Assembly (NCBI RefSeq): GCF_036323735.1
Contig: NC_086020.1
Span: 124,487,210 to 124,551,209 of the forward strand
Direction of reading: 5' to 3'
Length of the DNA stretch: 64,000 bases
Origin: Rattus norvegicus
Taxonomy: Eukaryota > Chordata > Mammalia > Rodentia > Muridae
Below the pieces are notes generated by a model. It saw only the letters and a program-made list of their open reading frames with translations. It did not search any database and had not been told where the DNA came from. Below, in pieces: positions 13,116 to 26,173 of the stretch. The translations under genes were made by a program, and so were the position numbers. How positions within the stretch are numbered: position 1 is the stretch's first letter; each line of letters opens with the position of its first letter.

Positions 13116-13255
13116 AAACATGTATTTACATTAAGATTTATAACAGTAGAAAGTTTACAGCTATAAAGTAGTAATGGAATAATTTTACAGTTGGGAATCA
13201 CCACATGAGGAACTGTATTAAAGGGTCACATCATTAGGAAGGTTGAGAATCACTG
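13116..13255 (-). mobile_element. URR1-like nonautonomous hAT DNA transposon fragment
   Basis: Read on the minus strand the element starts with CAGTGATTCTCAACCTTCCTAATG, the terminal inverted repeat region of the rodent URR1 family. It continues through the TTTAATACAGTTCCTCATG block and the CATAACTGTAATTTTGC-like region to a TAAATAC stretch, where it is truncated or diverges. The same element occurs on the plus strand at 63010. There is no transposase; such elements are mobilised in trans by autonomous hAT transposons, long extinct in rodents. Confidence 0.8.
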
Positions 13256-14164
13256 GTTTAAAAGAAAGAGATTCTGGAAAAACAAGTGGGTTATTTGGAT
13301 CAGTGCTGAGAATGGCAAAACAGGTATATCACAGGAGTAGGGAGCAAGCAGCAATATCCAGAGATTAAGTGCCCTGGTGTATGTGCCCATAGATAAATTC
13401 TGACTTGGCCTTAGTGTAGAGTGTGGGGACATAGATTGTTTTTTTGACACTTTAGAAAATTCAAAGCATTTCACTTGAAACAGATGTTAAAATAATGAGC
13501 TAAATACAGATTTTGTACTCATTAGAAAATTCTCCTTTGTCATAATGAAGAGCAGCACTGAATGAGGTAACTGCTAGTGTATAGCTGTAATCCTGTAAGG
13601 AAGGGCAGGACGTTGCCAGAATCCTCAGGGAGAGAACACAATTACTATTGAAGATAGACTAAGAAGGAGACAGGGGTTAGTTAGGCCAAGCAGGTCTGTA
13701 ACTCAGAGAAGATGTACTAATGACTTAGTACTTAGCACCTCATTGGAGAGAGAAAACAAAAGGAATAAAAATGACCAGAGTATAAAAAAGCAGAACAGGC
13801 TTAGGGATGTCGAGGAGTCTACCCTCTCCAAGATCCAAAACGGCTTATCTTACACTGAGTGATCAGAAATGTTCCTTAGGAAAATATTTAGAAACAAACA
13901 TCTGTGATCATTAGTTTCACTCTGAGACATCAATTTCTTTCCTCTGGATTAGGTACCCTTATGGGTATTCATAGTCTTAGCTGAATATGACTTATAAAAC
14001 CCAAGCCTGAAATGAAATGTAGGTCAAGTTCATGGGGAGGTCAGAATTTTATTTTGCCAGTAAATGTTAATATATTGACTAAATATATACCTCTCTATCT
14101 CTGATGAAGTTAGTGGATGCTTTGACTTAGTCATTCTTGTCATGATGAAGAGAGTGAAGAGGCC
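13256..14164. other. Unassigned sequence
   Basis: No gene or repeat family is recognised. Confidence 0.45.
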
Positions 14165-14330
14165 ACATGTGTTGAGGGCATGCTGTGCTTCAGGGACTAC
14201 AGTTAGATCTTATATGAGCTACTTTGTCCTCGCTGGATACTGTGGAGATAAACAATATCTTTGTTTTACAGGCCAGGAAGTGGTAGCTCTGTATTACAAG
14301 CCGAATTTCCAAAGCCAAATAGCAAAGAAA
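14165..14330 (-). mobile_element. MIR SINE fragment
   Basis: The reverse-complement MIR order is visible: GAGGGCATGCTGTGCTTCAGG (MIR: GAGCACTTACTATGTGCCAGG), ATGAGCTACTTTGTCCTC, a TTGTTTTACAGGCCAGGAA core (MIR: ATTTTACAGATGAGGAA), then TAGCTCTGTATTACAAGCCGAATTTCC. Divergence is high, as expected for an ancient tRNA-derived SINE. Confidence 0.55.
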
Positions 14331-17300
14331 CAGACTTGAGTAAGAGTCTGTTAAAATGGTATTGAAAGGGGGAGAACTGCAGGCACTGTCTGATCCGGGC
14401 TGAGTGGGTCGTGTACACCTTCCGTGGAGCAATCTGTTACGTCTTCCATAGGTCAACACTGCAGATCCAGAAAGCCTTGTTATTTCACCCACAGCTTTAA
14501 TCAAGTCCCAGTGCGTATGGTTGATCCCAGCCACCAGCACGTTCCACACAAACCCAGTGGGAAGGAGATGTTAAAGTCAGCTGGAGCCATTGCTTCCAGG
14601 CACAATTATTGCCTTGTGTCCTTTTATATGATCCCTGCAAAAGCAGGTGAGCTTAGCTGCCTGACTCACATGAAAATGCAATAAACGTTTACACAATCCC
14701 CCACTTAAAGAACCTCCGTTCAATTTCCTATTTGGACTTCTGTCTGTAATAAACCAGCAGATGAGACTGCTACATGTGCACCCCTTAAGAAGAAGCCAAA
14801 AGTTGGCAAGGCTTGGAAATAGGAAACTATGTTTCTATAGTACTCTATTCAACTCCCTGTCACCAATACTTTGATCAGCATAGAGTGATGTGACCTCAAG
14901 GTCATCCTACCTGTTAACAAACTCAGAATGACCCCATCTGCCCTTCTGTGACCAGGCAGAAGGATGACTATTCTCTGGTTTTTGAAGTGATATCAAGGAG
15001 GATTTTCAAGAGGAAAGTCAGCAAATTTTAGAAATTGATGAGTATAATTTCCATTCCTTGCATGGGGGAAGAGGTTACACTCAAGAGCCCTGTGATGTCT
15101 TAACATCTTCTAAAGCTTCACCTCGATTGAAGTTGTAGTGCACTTAAATCAATCCTTGTCTCTTCTGCCTTGGCATTCCTTTAGTCTCTTGCTTTACAGA
15201 AATTTCAGTGCTATGTCTCCCTCTTCCTTTTCCTAGGATTTGATTATGAAATATGAAATAATCCTTGAACACAGGGGTGGGTCCACCAGAATGTAAACAC
15301 ATATAAGAAGTGTAGACATGAGCAGGTATGTGGACAGGTGAGCTGATCATATAGAAATGTGGCCACAGAGAATAAATACTGAAACTTAACAGAAAAAGGG
15401 ATTGTCTGGCGGTTGCATGTTATGCCTTGTGGCCAAAATCCTCCTGGTCAACAAAATGCAGAATGCTAGACTGCATTTACCGTGCACCACCATCAGCTTC
15501 TGGACTTGCAGGAAGTAAAGTGGCTCAGAGGGGTGGAGAAACACAGCCTAAGACATGGGCCTCAGCCCAAGTGAGAGAGGTCACAGGTTGAATGCAAAGC
15601 TGGGGTTCCCTGACTCCCGGGCATCCAGAAACCACTGGAAACCACATGGAGAAGAATTGGGGGATCCGCAGGCCCTCATTGGCAATTGTCCTTAGCTTAG
15701 CAACAATTGTCCAGGAGCACAGAGGGGCATCTACAGGAGACTCAGACTGTGCAGCTCTATAAGTGAGGCTTCCTCCACATCCCCCAGTTGTGGTTCTTGA
15801 GGAGAGAAACAGTCCTTGGTTCCAAACTGTTTATTGATTGTTCATCTTGGAAAATGGGTGCACATAACTTCCTTACAGTGGACCAGAAATGGAATGCCTT
15901 TTGCAGGAAGGAATGTCTGGGAAGGGAAATTTATTGGCTAAATACTCAAAGCCCGTGTAGATACCTCATTAACATGGAGAACTCTACTCTGTGCTACTTG
16001 ACCATTGGTCACATTCCTATGTGGGGAGTGTGGTTACGAGTTCCAGGCTAGAAATCCTGTAGGGAGCAGGGAAACTACTACAGTCTTCAGACAGGTGCTG
16101 AGGGTCTCTGAACCCACACGATCTTAGCAAGTTCCTGGTACGGTCCACTGTCCCACATTGTCTAATGTGAAATTTGTACTCTTCACACTTTTCAGAATTT
16201 TTGTGTACTTTCACTAAATATTAAATCTTGCCACATATTAAGTTTCTATTTTACATCAATAATGTTAAGACATGAAACATACAGAAGTGAATGTGCACAC
16301 ACTAATGCGTTTGTAATGTCTTCCTGACAGAAATATGTTTTCCGTATGTTTAAACAAACTTTATGGTAAATGCATATATTAATAGCTAAGTGCATGCGTA
16401 TGTTTTAAACATTAGCTGAGATTCACTTAAGAAAGCAAAAGGCAATGAAGTCACCTCTGGCTATACAGTAAACGCAATGGAGAAGCAGACTGTAAAGGTT
16501 CTCAGAACTGGGACTTCACAGCAGTTGAGGGAGAGGTCACCATGACCATGCTGTGTCACAACAAAAGCACAAACCAATAGCACCCCTCAGAAGAGACACA
16601 CAAAACCCAATCCTTCTCCGGTTTATATCCTAGCTATTTAGTTTCCATGGAATTTAATCAGGCCACCGCCTTCCTTTATTTATGAGGAGGTTGGCATGTC
16701 CTGAATGCACAAATCAACTTTGATTTGAATATCTCCTCCTCTGGTGATGGAGATAAAACAAATATGTAAATGCGAAATCCTGTTTGGGTGACCATTGTGA
16801 TTTGTATCATTTTCTAATTGTAAACCAAAGAAGAACCGAGAGCTCCAAATGCCCTGCCTTCACCAGATTAAAGCCAAGGGGTTTCAAGAGATCTTACATT
16901 TAAATACCAGTATGAGAAGTTGGCATCAGAAAGAGGTTATGGCCATTTGATTTTTGCCAGGTTAATTGTTCAGTCTCTTGGAGAATTTTCTGAATTGGGG
17001 GAAAGTGAGTTCTCAGTTCTGTTCTCCACTGATATTCATTTGCTTTTATGTTAATTTATTCTTATTGTTATGCTAAAGTATACCTGTGGCAAGCTATTGG
17101 ACATATAACCAAACCGAAGATAATTTCTTAAAAATACACACTTTCCCACCTAGTGTGGATGAAGGTTAGTTCAGGTAGACTCTTGCAGTCACTGCCTCTC
17201 CTGGGAAGATCACCCTGTGCCCCTGTTTGAGCACCAGAGAATGTTTCCTGGTAAGAACAAGGCAGAAACTGATATTAGCACTGTATTTTCCCAGTAGGAA

Positions 17301-17509
17301 AACTTGCAGTGTTGTCTTTCCTTGCTGGGTCATCATCCTGTCCTTATCACCTAGCCACCATTTGTAAAGTAGGGATTCGATTTCAATTTCACCTGGAATT
17401 CTGAAGAATTTTGTTTTATCTCCTTGAAAAAAAAAATCTGATGATCAGGACACTGAAGAAAGTTATAGCTTTTTGTAATCTGGCATTTTTTTTCTTTTGC
17501 TTTCAGTTT
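14331..17509. other. Unassigned sequence, about 3.2 kb
   Basis: No protein-coding exon is recognised. The 86-codon frame at 14424-14684 ends just before an AATAAA but has no known domain. The interval 16640-16990 is repeat-free with homopolymer-poor, motif-rich sequence and might be a conserved noncoding element. Confidence 0.4.
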
Positions 17510-18115
17510 AAATTTAGTTTTGAAGTTATCATTTAATTATGGTTTCCATTCCCTTACCTCCCTCCAAATTATCCCTTACAACCCTGTCCATTCTCTTTCA
17601 AACTTATGGCCTCTTCTTTCTTTGTCACTGCATGTGTGTATGTATATATATTCTTAAATATGACCTGTTCATCCATATAATGTTATCTGTATGCATGTTT
17701 TCAGGGATGACCATTTGGGTCTGCAAGACCAACTAGTGTGCTCTTCTTTGGCAAGGTCCTCATCTCCCACTCTCATCCTTTCTTAGTTGCCTATAGTTCT
17801 TTGTATAAGGTTGAGACCTCTTGAACTTTACCACTTGAAGTTTGATCTGTTCACTGACAGATCTCCTGTTCAGCTCACATTTGGGTGGACACAATGTCAC
17901 AGCAAAGTCCCTCATTCTCTGGCGGTTAAATTTTTTTCTGTACCTTCTTCCAGAATATTCCCTGAGACTTAGGTGTGGGATTATCTTAGAGATAAGTCCC
18001 TTTGGACTGGGCACCAAAACTCTGCATTCTGACTCATTGTACTTCTCTATAGTGATCTCTATCTGTTGTGAAAAGAAATTTTCTTGATGAGGACTGGATG
18101 GCCCTTATCTTTTCT
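17510..18115 (-). mobile_element. Old Lx-type L1 3' end
   Basis: On the plus strand the sequence follows the reverse complement of the old murine Lx L1 3'UTR: TGGCCTCTTCTTTCTTT, CCTGTTCATCCATATAATGTTA, TTTTCAGGGATGACCATTTGGG, AGTTGCCTATAGTTCTTTGTATAAGGTTGAG, CCCTGAGACTTAGGTGTGGGA and TTTTCTTGATGAGGA. Substitutions and small deletions are frequent, so it predates the rat-specific L1s nearby. No open ORF2 is retained and I see no target-site duplication. Confidence 0.85.
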
Positions 18116-21100
18116 ATATTTATCTGTTATGCAACAAGCCCAATGTTGAGCTTTATTGATTACCATCATCCTCTATATTATAGGGACCCTTTCTAATTTT
18201 CTCTGTTCTGTTCTGGAGCTTCTCAGTATACCTCCAAAATATTTTCTGTCTGTGCTTATTTACATTTCTGGGTCTAATTTGTCTATTGCCTTCATTTCTT
18301 AAATCCCTGTTAATATGTTTGAGGAATTTGGGATAAATGAAACATCAAGTTTAATGTTTATGTCATTTTAAGAATTTACCCAAGTACAATTATGAGTAGA
18401 GGTAATAAAATTGGTTTCTGGGGATTAGAATTCAAACTTTTAAAATTGTAATTACAGCATTCAGTAAGTCTTTTAATCTTGAGGAACTCAGTAAAATGTG
18501 TTTGATAATATTATGTTTCTTATAGAATTTCATGATAGAAAGAAGATTGATAGACACAAGGACAGATGACTGATACATATATGTATACAGATGGTACAAA
18601 AATGAAAGGTGATAAAGATGGGTCATAGAAATACTGACAGATGATCAATATATAAAAAGGTGATAGAAGTATATAAATAGGTAGAGAGATAGATGATAGA
18701 TTAGATACATGATAGGTAGATAGATATAGATAAACAGTACATAGATGGAAGATGATAATTGTAGGAAATAGATAATTGATGGATCATATAGATAGATCTA
18801 TAGTGAATTGATGGATTGTTATAAAATAGATGATAGATAATAATAACATGATTAATAGGAATGATAGATGATATATAGACAGGTGGATAGGGGATAAAAT
18901 AGATAGGAATCATAGATGATACAGCAATAGAAGAAAACAGGAAGCACATTTCAAAATTAAGCCTCTCCAAGAATCATAATGTTTAAATATTTTATGTTAA
19001 AATATTTCATTACCTTTACATCTATACATTTGTTTTATTTCAGTGAATTATCTCCTATATTTACTATCAAGGGAATTGATTTCAAATTCTAGAAAGTATG
19101 ATTCACAAAGAGAAATAAATACAGCCTAATATACATGGTGTACACTGTATACACAGAGTGTTACTAAGCACCCATCCTTATTAAGCATTGAGAGCAAGCA
19201 AAATATTAGTCTGTAATTTTACGTTTTTGAAGTTTACAAGAATTTACTTTAGCTCAATAGTTTAATAACCTGCTTCCCTTTTTGCTGGGAATATTGACAG
19301 TCCTGTGAGAACAATGGGGCCCTTCCATAGATAAGAATCATTAGTCTTTGCTCTGACCTTGGGCCCAGGCCAAGTTACATGGCACAATGAGCCAAAGACA
19401 TCAGAGAAAGGACAAAGAGGGACAAAGCAAAGCAGGGGTTATTTTTGGCAATTCTTTCTCGTTCAATCCACAATTAGCAGCTAGTAATATTCTATGATCT
19501 CAAAATATGCAAATCATATGTCTTAAAACATAACCACACCTTGCATGCATAGTTCAAAATTCACACTTTCTTCACAGTGGCCATTGCTATCATCTGCAGT
19601 GTTTCCAACAATTAAGTATAAATGAAGGAGATAAAAGTTATAAATTTCTCATCTTATTTTACCCTTATTAAGTTATAATCCTCCCCAAAATTAAGTCATA
19701 TTTTATGCATCGAAAACAATTTGTTATTCACTGCCTGTCTGTTTATAATAGTGATACAGAAAATAACATAAATTGTGTAATTTTAAAGAAAATAACATAA
19801 AGATTTATTTTTACTTGGCTTCTAGACATGTCTATGTACTTTATGATATATGTATATGTGATATATTTATGTATCATAAATTTTCTGTAAGATTAGAATG
19901 AGAAATAGAAATAGAGAAAGCTGCTCTATATAGAGCACAACTCAATTTCGTCCAGGCAGGGTAGACTGAGGCTAGGGCATGAGCTAATCTATCTTGGACA
20001 ATTTCTGCTCCTTTCAAACTTTAACTCCCTATGTCCTAGATGTAAGTTCATATACAGGGAAGAATCATTACTCTTGATAAGAACACAAGTGACGGAGAGA
20101 ATCTCTCCTAAGTTTTGGCTCAGTACATTTTGTATCAATCAATATCTTGTTTTCTCTTCTATGCATTGCTCTGGATCTTCCCTTTTAGTACCTATGTCAG
20201 AAGTCTAAATTGCAGGAACTCTTAGCTACAGATGTGGTCACTTTCATTTATTATTCACAAATCAGCCATTCTCAGTCCTTGATGGCAGAAAATGTTTGGA
20301 AAGAACAAGTAAAAGGGTTGGAAATAAATCGTAATGGGTCTATGAAAAGTTGCTCCAGGCAACTTGCCCTGAGGTCCAAAACAATTGATATCCTAACTGG
20401 CTTACACAAGGAGACTGGGATTTACTAACTCAGGAAAAATGATCCTGTTCTCTTTTGGGGTCTTCCTGCTTCCTAATGTCTCAGTTTGATGACACCCAAC
20501 CTTATGAGTCTGCATTTGAATTTGATCTGAATGATTGAGACCAACTGCAGGAAATGGAATAAAGGCACCAATCCCTCATAATCACTGCTGCACATGAGAA
20601 TACAAACATGACAGGATTCATATTATCTAGACCTATGGAGGGCTCACTGCTGTGAAGTAAAGGGTTTTATAAAATCTTAGGCGCATTTGGATGAATTCAG
20701 GATATCTAGTCTGAGAAAGAACATAGCAGGAATGGGAGGCTAATACAAAAAAAAAAAAAAAGACAGTTGACCAAAGTGTAAAAGGATTCTGAGTGTGCAG
20801 CTGTGGAGGATTCCAGCATATCAACCCACCAACCACAGTTCAATCAACTACTCAGGAGAGGATATGAGAAAACTTAACTAGGAAAGTTGGGAAATGTTAA
20901 CGTCTGGATACATCGTGGCTATTGGATGTGATAACTAAGCACAACTGTGATTGCCGATAGAAGACTGCACAAGACCAAGCTAGGAAAAGCTCCAACACAT
21001 TTGTAGTCAAATCCCCAAGGCCTCATCTGGTGAACATTAGCAGTTATCACAAGCTCATTGTAAGATGAATAAATGGTATCTACATAAACACAGATATACT

Positions 21101-21789
21101 CAATGACTCTACATTAATATAGTAGTTTCACGTTTAATAAGCATCACTGTTCATAAACTCCAAGAGATCTGCTTTGCTATGTAATACTCAATGTGCCTGA
21201 GTACATAGTCACCACAGCAGATGTGCTATGGACCAGGGAAGCCACTTCTTTCTCCTATGATAGATCACTGTTGATTCTCATATGGTTTTGTCTTGGATTT
21301 CAGTTACAAACTTAATGGATGAAGATATTTGGGTTTAACCTAATACCCGAGACTTTGGTTTCTGGCTCAGACTTCTCCCTGAATGTGTCACAGTATTTTG
21401 GTCTACATGAGATAATAGCTGGGGTTAGCCCTGTTTTTTTTCAGCCATAGGTAAATGCACACCCAGATAAGAGTCTAGCTAGTAATGGAAGTTGCTGCCC
21501 ATGGCTAACCCAAGTACATGTTCCACACGCACAACTTAACTAAGCAACTATTGATTTAACTCGATCACATGCTACTGCTCCACACACAGAAAGTGATTAT
21601 GCAACCAAGATAAAATGTGAAAACATAACTTTGTCAGATGTGAAGATCTAGCCTACCACAGCTTCTTAACCCTGCCTGCTTTTGCTTCTATAACAGATCT
21701 TCCATGTTGATTTGGCCTTCATTTCATGATTTGAGAACATGCTTTGGGGGAAGTGTCCCTAATTTAGATTTTTTTCAATCAAGCATCAG
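18116..21789. other. Unassigned sequence
   Basis: Apart from the degenerate GATA-type tract at 18540-18920 and a poly(A) run at 20746-20761 nothing is recognised. The part just after the Lx fragment (18116-18410) could be more of that L1 but I cannot align it. Confidence 0.4.
18540..18920. repeat. Degenerate GATA/GATAGAT tetranucleotide tract
   Basis: Repeated GATAGA, AGATGATA and TAGATAGAT motifs with frequent interruptions extend over about 380 bp. It looks like an old tetranucleotide microsatellite in decay. The Ser/Ile/Tyr-rich minus-strand frame at 18701-18970 is a by-product. Confidence 0.8.
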
Positions 21790-21832
21790 AGGTTACAGCT
21801 TTCTTTTTTTTTTTGTCCCTCTTTTTTTTTTT

Positions 21833-22542
21833 ATTAACTTGAGTATTTCTTATATACATTTCGAGTGTTATTCCCTTTCCCGGTATCCGGGCAAACATCC
21901 CCCTCCCCCCTCCCCTTCCTTATGGGGGTTCCCCTCCCAACCCTCCCCCCATTGCCGCCCTCCCCCCACCAGTCTAGTTCACTGGGGGTTCAGTCTTAGC
22001 AGGACCCAGGGCTTCCCCTTCCACTGGTGCTCTTACTAGGATATGCATTGCTACCTATGAGGTCAGAGTCCAGGGTCAGTCCATGTATAGTCTTTAGGTA
22101 GTGGCTTAGTCCCTGGAAGCTCTGGTTGCTTGGCATTGTTGTACATATGGGGTCTCGAGCCCCTTCAAGCTCTTCCAGTTCTTTCTCTGATTCCTTCAAC
22201 GGGGGTCCTATTCTCAGTTCAGTGGTTTGTTGCTGGCATTCGCCTCTGTATTTGCTGTATTCTGGCTGTGTCTCTCAGGAGCGATCTACATCCCGCTCCT
22301 GTCGGTCTGCACTTCTTTGCTTCATCCATCTTGTCTAATTGGGTGGCTGTATATGTATGGGCCACATGTGGGGCAGACTCTGAATGGGTGTTCCTTCTGT
22401 GTCTGTTTTAATCTTTGCCTCTCTCTTCCCTGCCAAGGGTATTCATGTTCCCCTTTTAAAGAAGGAGTGAAGCATTCACATTTTGATCATCCGTCTTGAG
22501 TTTCATTTGTTCTAGGCATCTAGGGTAATTCAAGCATTTGGG
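21833..22542 (-). other. L1 3'UTR with G-rich tract and poly(A) signal
   Basis: Contains the terminal AATAAA (TTTATT at 21830-21835 on the plus strand) and a C-rich plus-strand segment, 21899-21937, which on the L1 sense strand is the G-rich polypurine tract typical of L1 3'UTRs. Runs of five, six and four C separated by single T (21899-21915) could form part of a G-quadruplex on the minus strand. Confidence 0.85.
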
Positions 22543-23232
22543 CTAATAGCCACTTATCAATGAGTGCATACCATGTATGTCTTTCTGTGATTGGGTTAGC
22601 TCACTCAGGATGATGTTTTCCAGTTCCAACGATTTGCCTACGAATTTCATAAAGTCGTTGTTTTTGATAGCTGAGTAATATTCCATTGTGTAGATGTACC
22701 ACATTTTCTGTATCCATTCCTCTGTTGAAGGGCATCTGGGTTCTTTCCACCTTCTGGCTATTATAAATAAGGCTGCAATGAACATAGTGGAGCACGTGTC
22801 TTTTTTATATGTTGGGGCATCTTTTGGGTATATGCCCAAGAGAGGTATAGCTGGATCCTCAGGCAGTTCAATGTCCAATTTTCTGAGGAACCTCCAGACT
22901 GATTTCCAGAATGGTTGTACCAGTTTGCAATCCCACCAACAATGGAGGAGTGTTCCTCTTCCTCCACATCCTCGCCAGCATCTGTTGTCCCCTGAGTTTT
23001 TGATCTTAGCCATTCTCACTGGTGTGAGGTGAAATCTCAGGGTTGTTTTGATTTGCATTTCCCTTATGACTAAAGATGTTGAACATTTCTTTAGGTGTTT
23101 CTCAGCCATTCGGCATTCCTCAGCTGTGAATTCTTTGTTTAGCTCTGAACCCCATTTTTTAATAGGGTTATTTGTTTCCCTGCGGTCTAACTTCTTGAGT
23201 TCTTTGTATATTTTGGATATAAGGCCTCTATC
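22543..23232 (-). pseudogene. L1 ORF2p C-terminal fragment, frame open
   Basis: The frame enters at the 5' truncation point (23232) and runs to a stop at 22543 without interruption. It encodes the part of ORF2p after the reverse transcriptase: the Cys-rich segment with CWRGCG and HCWWDC motifs (about 22900-22985), then the LLGIYPKDAP and YIYTMEYYSAIKNNDFMKF blocks. In the full protein this C-terminal segment binds RNA and is needed for retrotransposition, but the endonuclease and polymerase are absent here and there is no promoter. It is a dead fragment with no likely product. Confidence 0.93.
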
Positions 23233-23525
23233 AGGTTACAGCTTTCTTGATCCTGTTCTGGATGTCCTTGTACTCACTGAAGTGTCATTGGTGGCTAATG
23301 GAAGTCTGATTAATGATGGTATGCAAAGACACTTACTTTTGTAAGAAACATTAAGCCTCTTTCATTTGTTAGAGTGCGTTTATGATGGATGCAACCTACA
23401 TTTTTTAAAGCCTGACATTTTTATTCTACAAGCATTGACTGCATGAAGAAATTTCTACAAATTTAACTGGGCTTTCATTGAAAATTTTCTAGTTTTACCA
23501 TGCTGAGATGGTACAGATTTCTATA

Positions 23526-23534
23526 AACACACAA

Positions 23535-23566
<32 letters not shown>

Positions 23567-23578
23567 ACACACACACAC
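23526..23578. repeat. (CA)n microsatellite
   Basis: About 25 CA units with AAAC and ATAC interruptions. Confidence 0.97.
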
Positions 23579-26025
23579 CTTACAATGAATAGAAATCTGT
23601 CTTCCTCATGTCTAGTAATAATTCATCAAGCCACCCGAAATTCAATGTCACATGAGAAACAATTTCTTGGTTACAAAACTTGCACAAACTTGTCATAATT
23701 TTGAGGTGTGTACTCAGATACTGAGAGTCTTTGTTGTGTGGTCAGTGATCATCTTCATGTGGCTCATGGTCATGAGCTCAGGAAAACCACGCCTTTTTTC
23801 ATGTCACCTCTACATGTGAGCTTTAACCTATGAGTTTTAAGACAGATGTATTTAAGGAATGTCAAAACTGGATGATCTGCTGATAACATTGGTTTTGTGC
23901 AAATGAGGATCCTTCGTCATCTGTAACAGGAATCAATAATGATGTGTCACAATAAAGGCAAAACTTAGCCAATTTTATAATAGCCAAGAATAAACTTAGA
24001 ATGGATTGGACAAGGAATGTAATGAACTACCTAGGCTACACTAGAGCCTCATTTTAACCCCCTCCCACAAAGTCCACAGAACAGCTCACTCGTCATGCTC
24101 TGCTGATGAGGGATGACTAGAGGAGCAAAAAGTTTGTGGGCTGCGACCTCACACACTCACTTTGAAATATACCAAGTGAGCTGATTTCTGTCAGTTCCCC
24201 CTTCTTGTCCCCCACTTCCTGGTGAGAGCTCACCCCACTTGTTGTCATTTACCCTGGGACTTCTATTTCTTTCCAAACAGTGTTTATTTCCTTAACTGTG
24301 GGGTTTGTTTAGGTCTGATTCACAGGTCTGTACACAGTGACAGCCTTTCTCCCTTATCCAGTCAGGAGAACAGATGGAATCCATTTTTCAGACATTCCAA
24401 ATGACCTGGAATTCAAAGTACAGATCCCCCCAATAAAAACCCCTGCTGAGCCCTCCCCACCTCCCCTGTGTCCCCAAGCTCAGCCACTTTACTTGAAGCC
24501 TCTGGGATCAGCCCCAGTAAACAGAACATATGCAGGGACTCTGGGTCTGGCCAACAGATGGGGATGGCTTCTGCCTCAGATGGGATCCGCACAGGGTAAC
24601 TTTCCTTCAACTCTTCCCACTGTATTAGGATAGAACCCATAGCAGCTATAGAAATAGGTTGAAGCACATAAGCTTCAAAGCAAATGTACTCAACCATACC
24701 TAAGATCCCACTCTGAGTATTTTTTAAATGATTAATCCATCAATAAACCCTACTCTTAATCCAAAACTTAAGGGGAGCTGCCTATGGCACATGTCTATAC
24801 CTTCAATGTACTGGAGTTAAGTGTAGACTGTTTGCCTTCCTGTTGACCCAAGTTTGTGGTTGTGATCATTTAAAAGACCATTCATTACAGATGCCATTCA
24901 TATATAAATGATCATGGTGTTTCTATTCTGTTGGTTTCTCACATTATCAGAGAAAAACTTACTCTCCAATGCATAGAGCTTCATCTCTGAAATCATCAAT
25001 AATTGCTCACACAAATGGACACCTGATAGAGTCATTGCCTGTAAGCATTAAGTCACTTTTATGTTACTTAACAATAAGACACTCTTCTTTTCCAAATTTA
25101 ACGTACAATATCATGTCTATAGATAATGGACTTCTATGTCCATTTCAATCATGGTTTATTACTGACTTCAACATTTGGGAAAAATTCTTTTTAAAAATTC
25201 CAAAAATTAATATATAAGAGTTTACAAAGCTCTAGATACAGTTCCTTCCCTCAGCTCACCAACAAGGTGATTATTAATTACCATAATAAATGCCCAATGC
25301 AGTTAATGGATGCCCTGGCCCTGACTTTGACCTCCTGTAACTATTTGAACATAAAGCAGGGATCCTCTCTTCAGCTTTTCTTTTGGAAATAGATATTTTC
25401 AATATTTCATTTTGACAAGACAAAAGTAAAGTTTGTTGTTGAGTGGAAAACAGTATTTTATGTCCAAGGCAGCTTAGTCTCTTGTCCCCTTCATGCTGAA
25501 GTCTCTTGGACATCATTAGGAAACCTTATAGTTCAGGGATGGTTCTTAAAAGTTCCATTTCAAAACTCCTCCACTAAAACAAAAATAAAGAAGAGGTCAT
25601 GTATTTAAGAAACAGTGGGGTCATGGCAGGAGTTGAAGAAGTAAGAGGAGTAGACATTTTATTATTGAAAAGTATGTGTGAAAATCTCAAACAAATATAA
25701 AACAATACCTCAAATAACATTCTTGAATGGCAAGCACATGATTTTAAATATATAATAAAAATACATTTAAAGAAAGCAAACTGGGGATGTTATTTAATCA
25801 TTTCTTTTGCCATTTTGCATGATAATGTGAACTTTCACCTTCATTTCTTCTTCTTTAGATTCAGGAAAACATCCTTTAGCTAAGTGGACAGTCCACATCA
25901 CCCTAGAGCCACAGCTTTTCTGAATAGAGTATTTGGTTTTAAGTTTTCCAAATAAACTTAGAAAAACAGGGAAGTGAAGGAAAGTGTTACTTTGATCCTT
26001 CTTTGTTCTGCTTCTTTGTTCTGCT

Positions 26026-26124
26026 TTGTGTGTGTGTGTGTGTGTTTTTGTTCACAAAGGACTAAGGAAAAGCAGAGGGAGCCCATTCCATTAGGCAATA
26101 TGATTGTGGTTTTGAGGATAGTTG

Positions 26125-26172
<48 letters not shown>
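26026..26172. repeat. (TG)n and (TC)n microsatellites
   Basis: A short TG run at about 26026-26045 and, 80 bp further, a pure TC run at 26128-26172. Confidence 0.95.

Positions 26173-26173
<1 letters not shown>

Larger units (their letters stand above)
21790..23248 (-). mobile_element. Young 5'-truncated L1 (rat type) with 16-bp TSD
   Basis: An identical 16-bp sequence, AGGTTACAGCTTTCTT, lies at 21790-21805 and 23233-23248. The insert between (21806-23232, about 1.43 kb) is on the minus strand: a poly(A) tail seen as T runs at 21806-21814 and 21822-21832 interrupted by GTCCCTC, the complete rat L1 3'UTR, and the last 230 codons of ORF2. The sequence is very close to the active-type rat L1 as I recall it, the ORF2 part has no stop or frameshift, and both TSD copies are perfect. 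All three point to a recent insertion by target-primed reverse transcription with early termination. Confidence 0.96.

Noticed and set aside
24180..24650. GC-richer segment with AATAAA considered as a solo LTR
   Set aside because: No TG...CA ends with a 4-6-bp target duplication could be found and no family is recognised.
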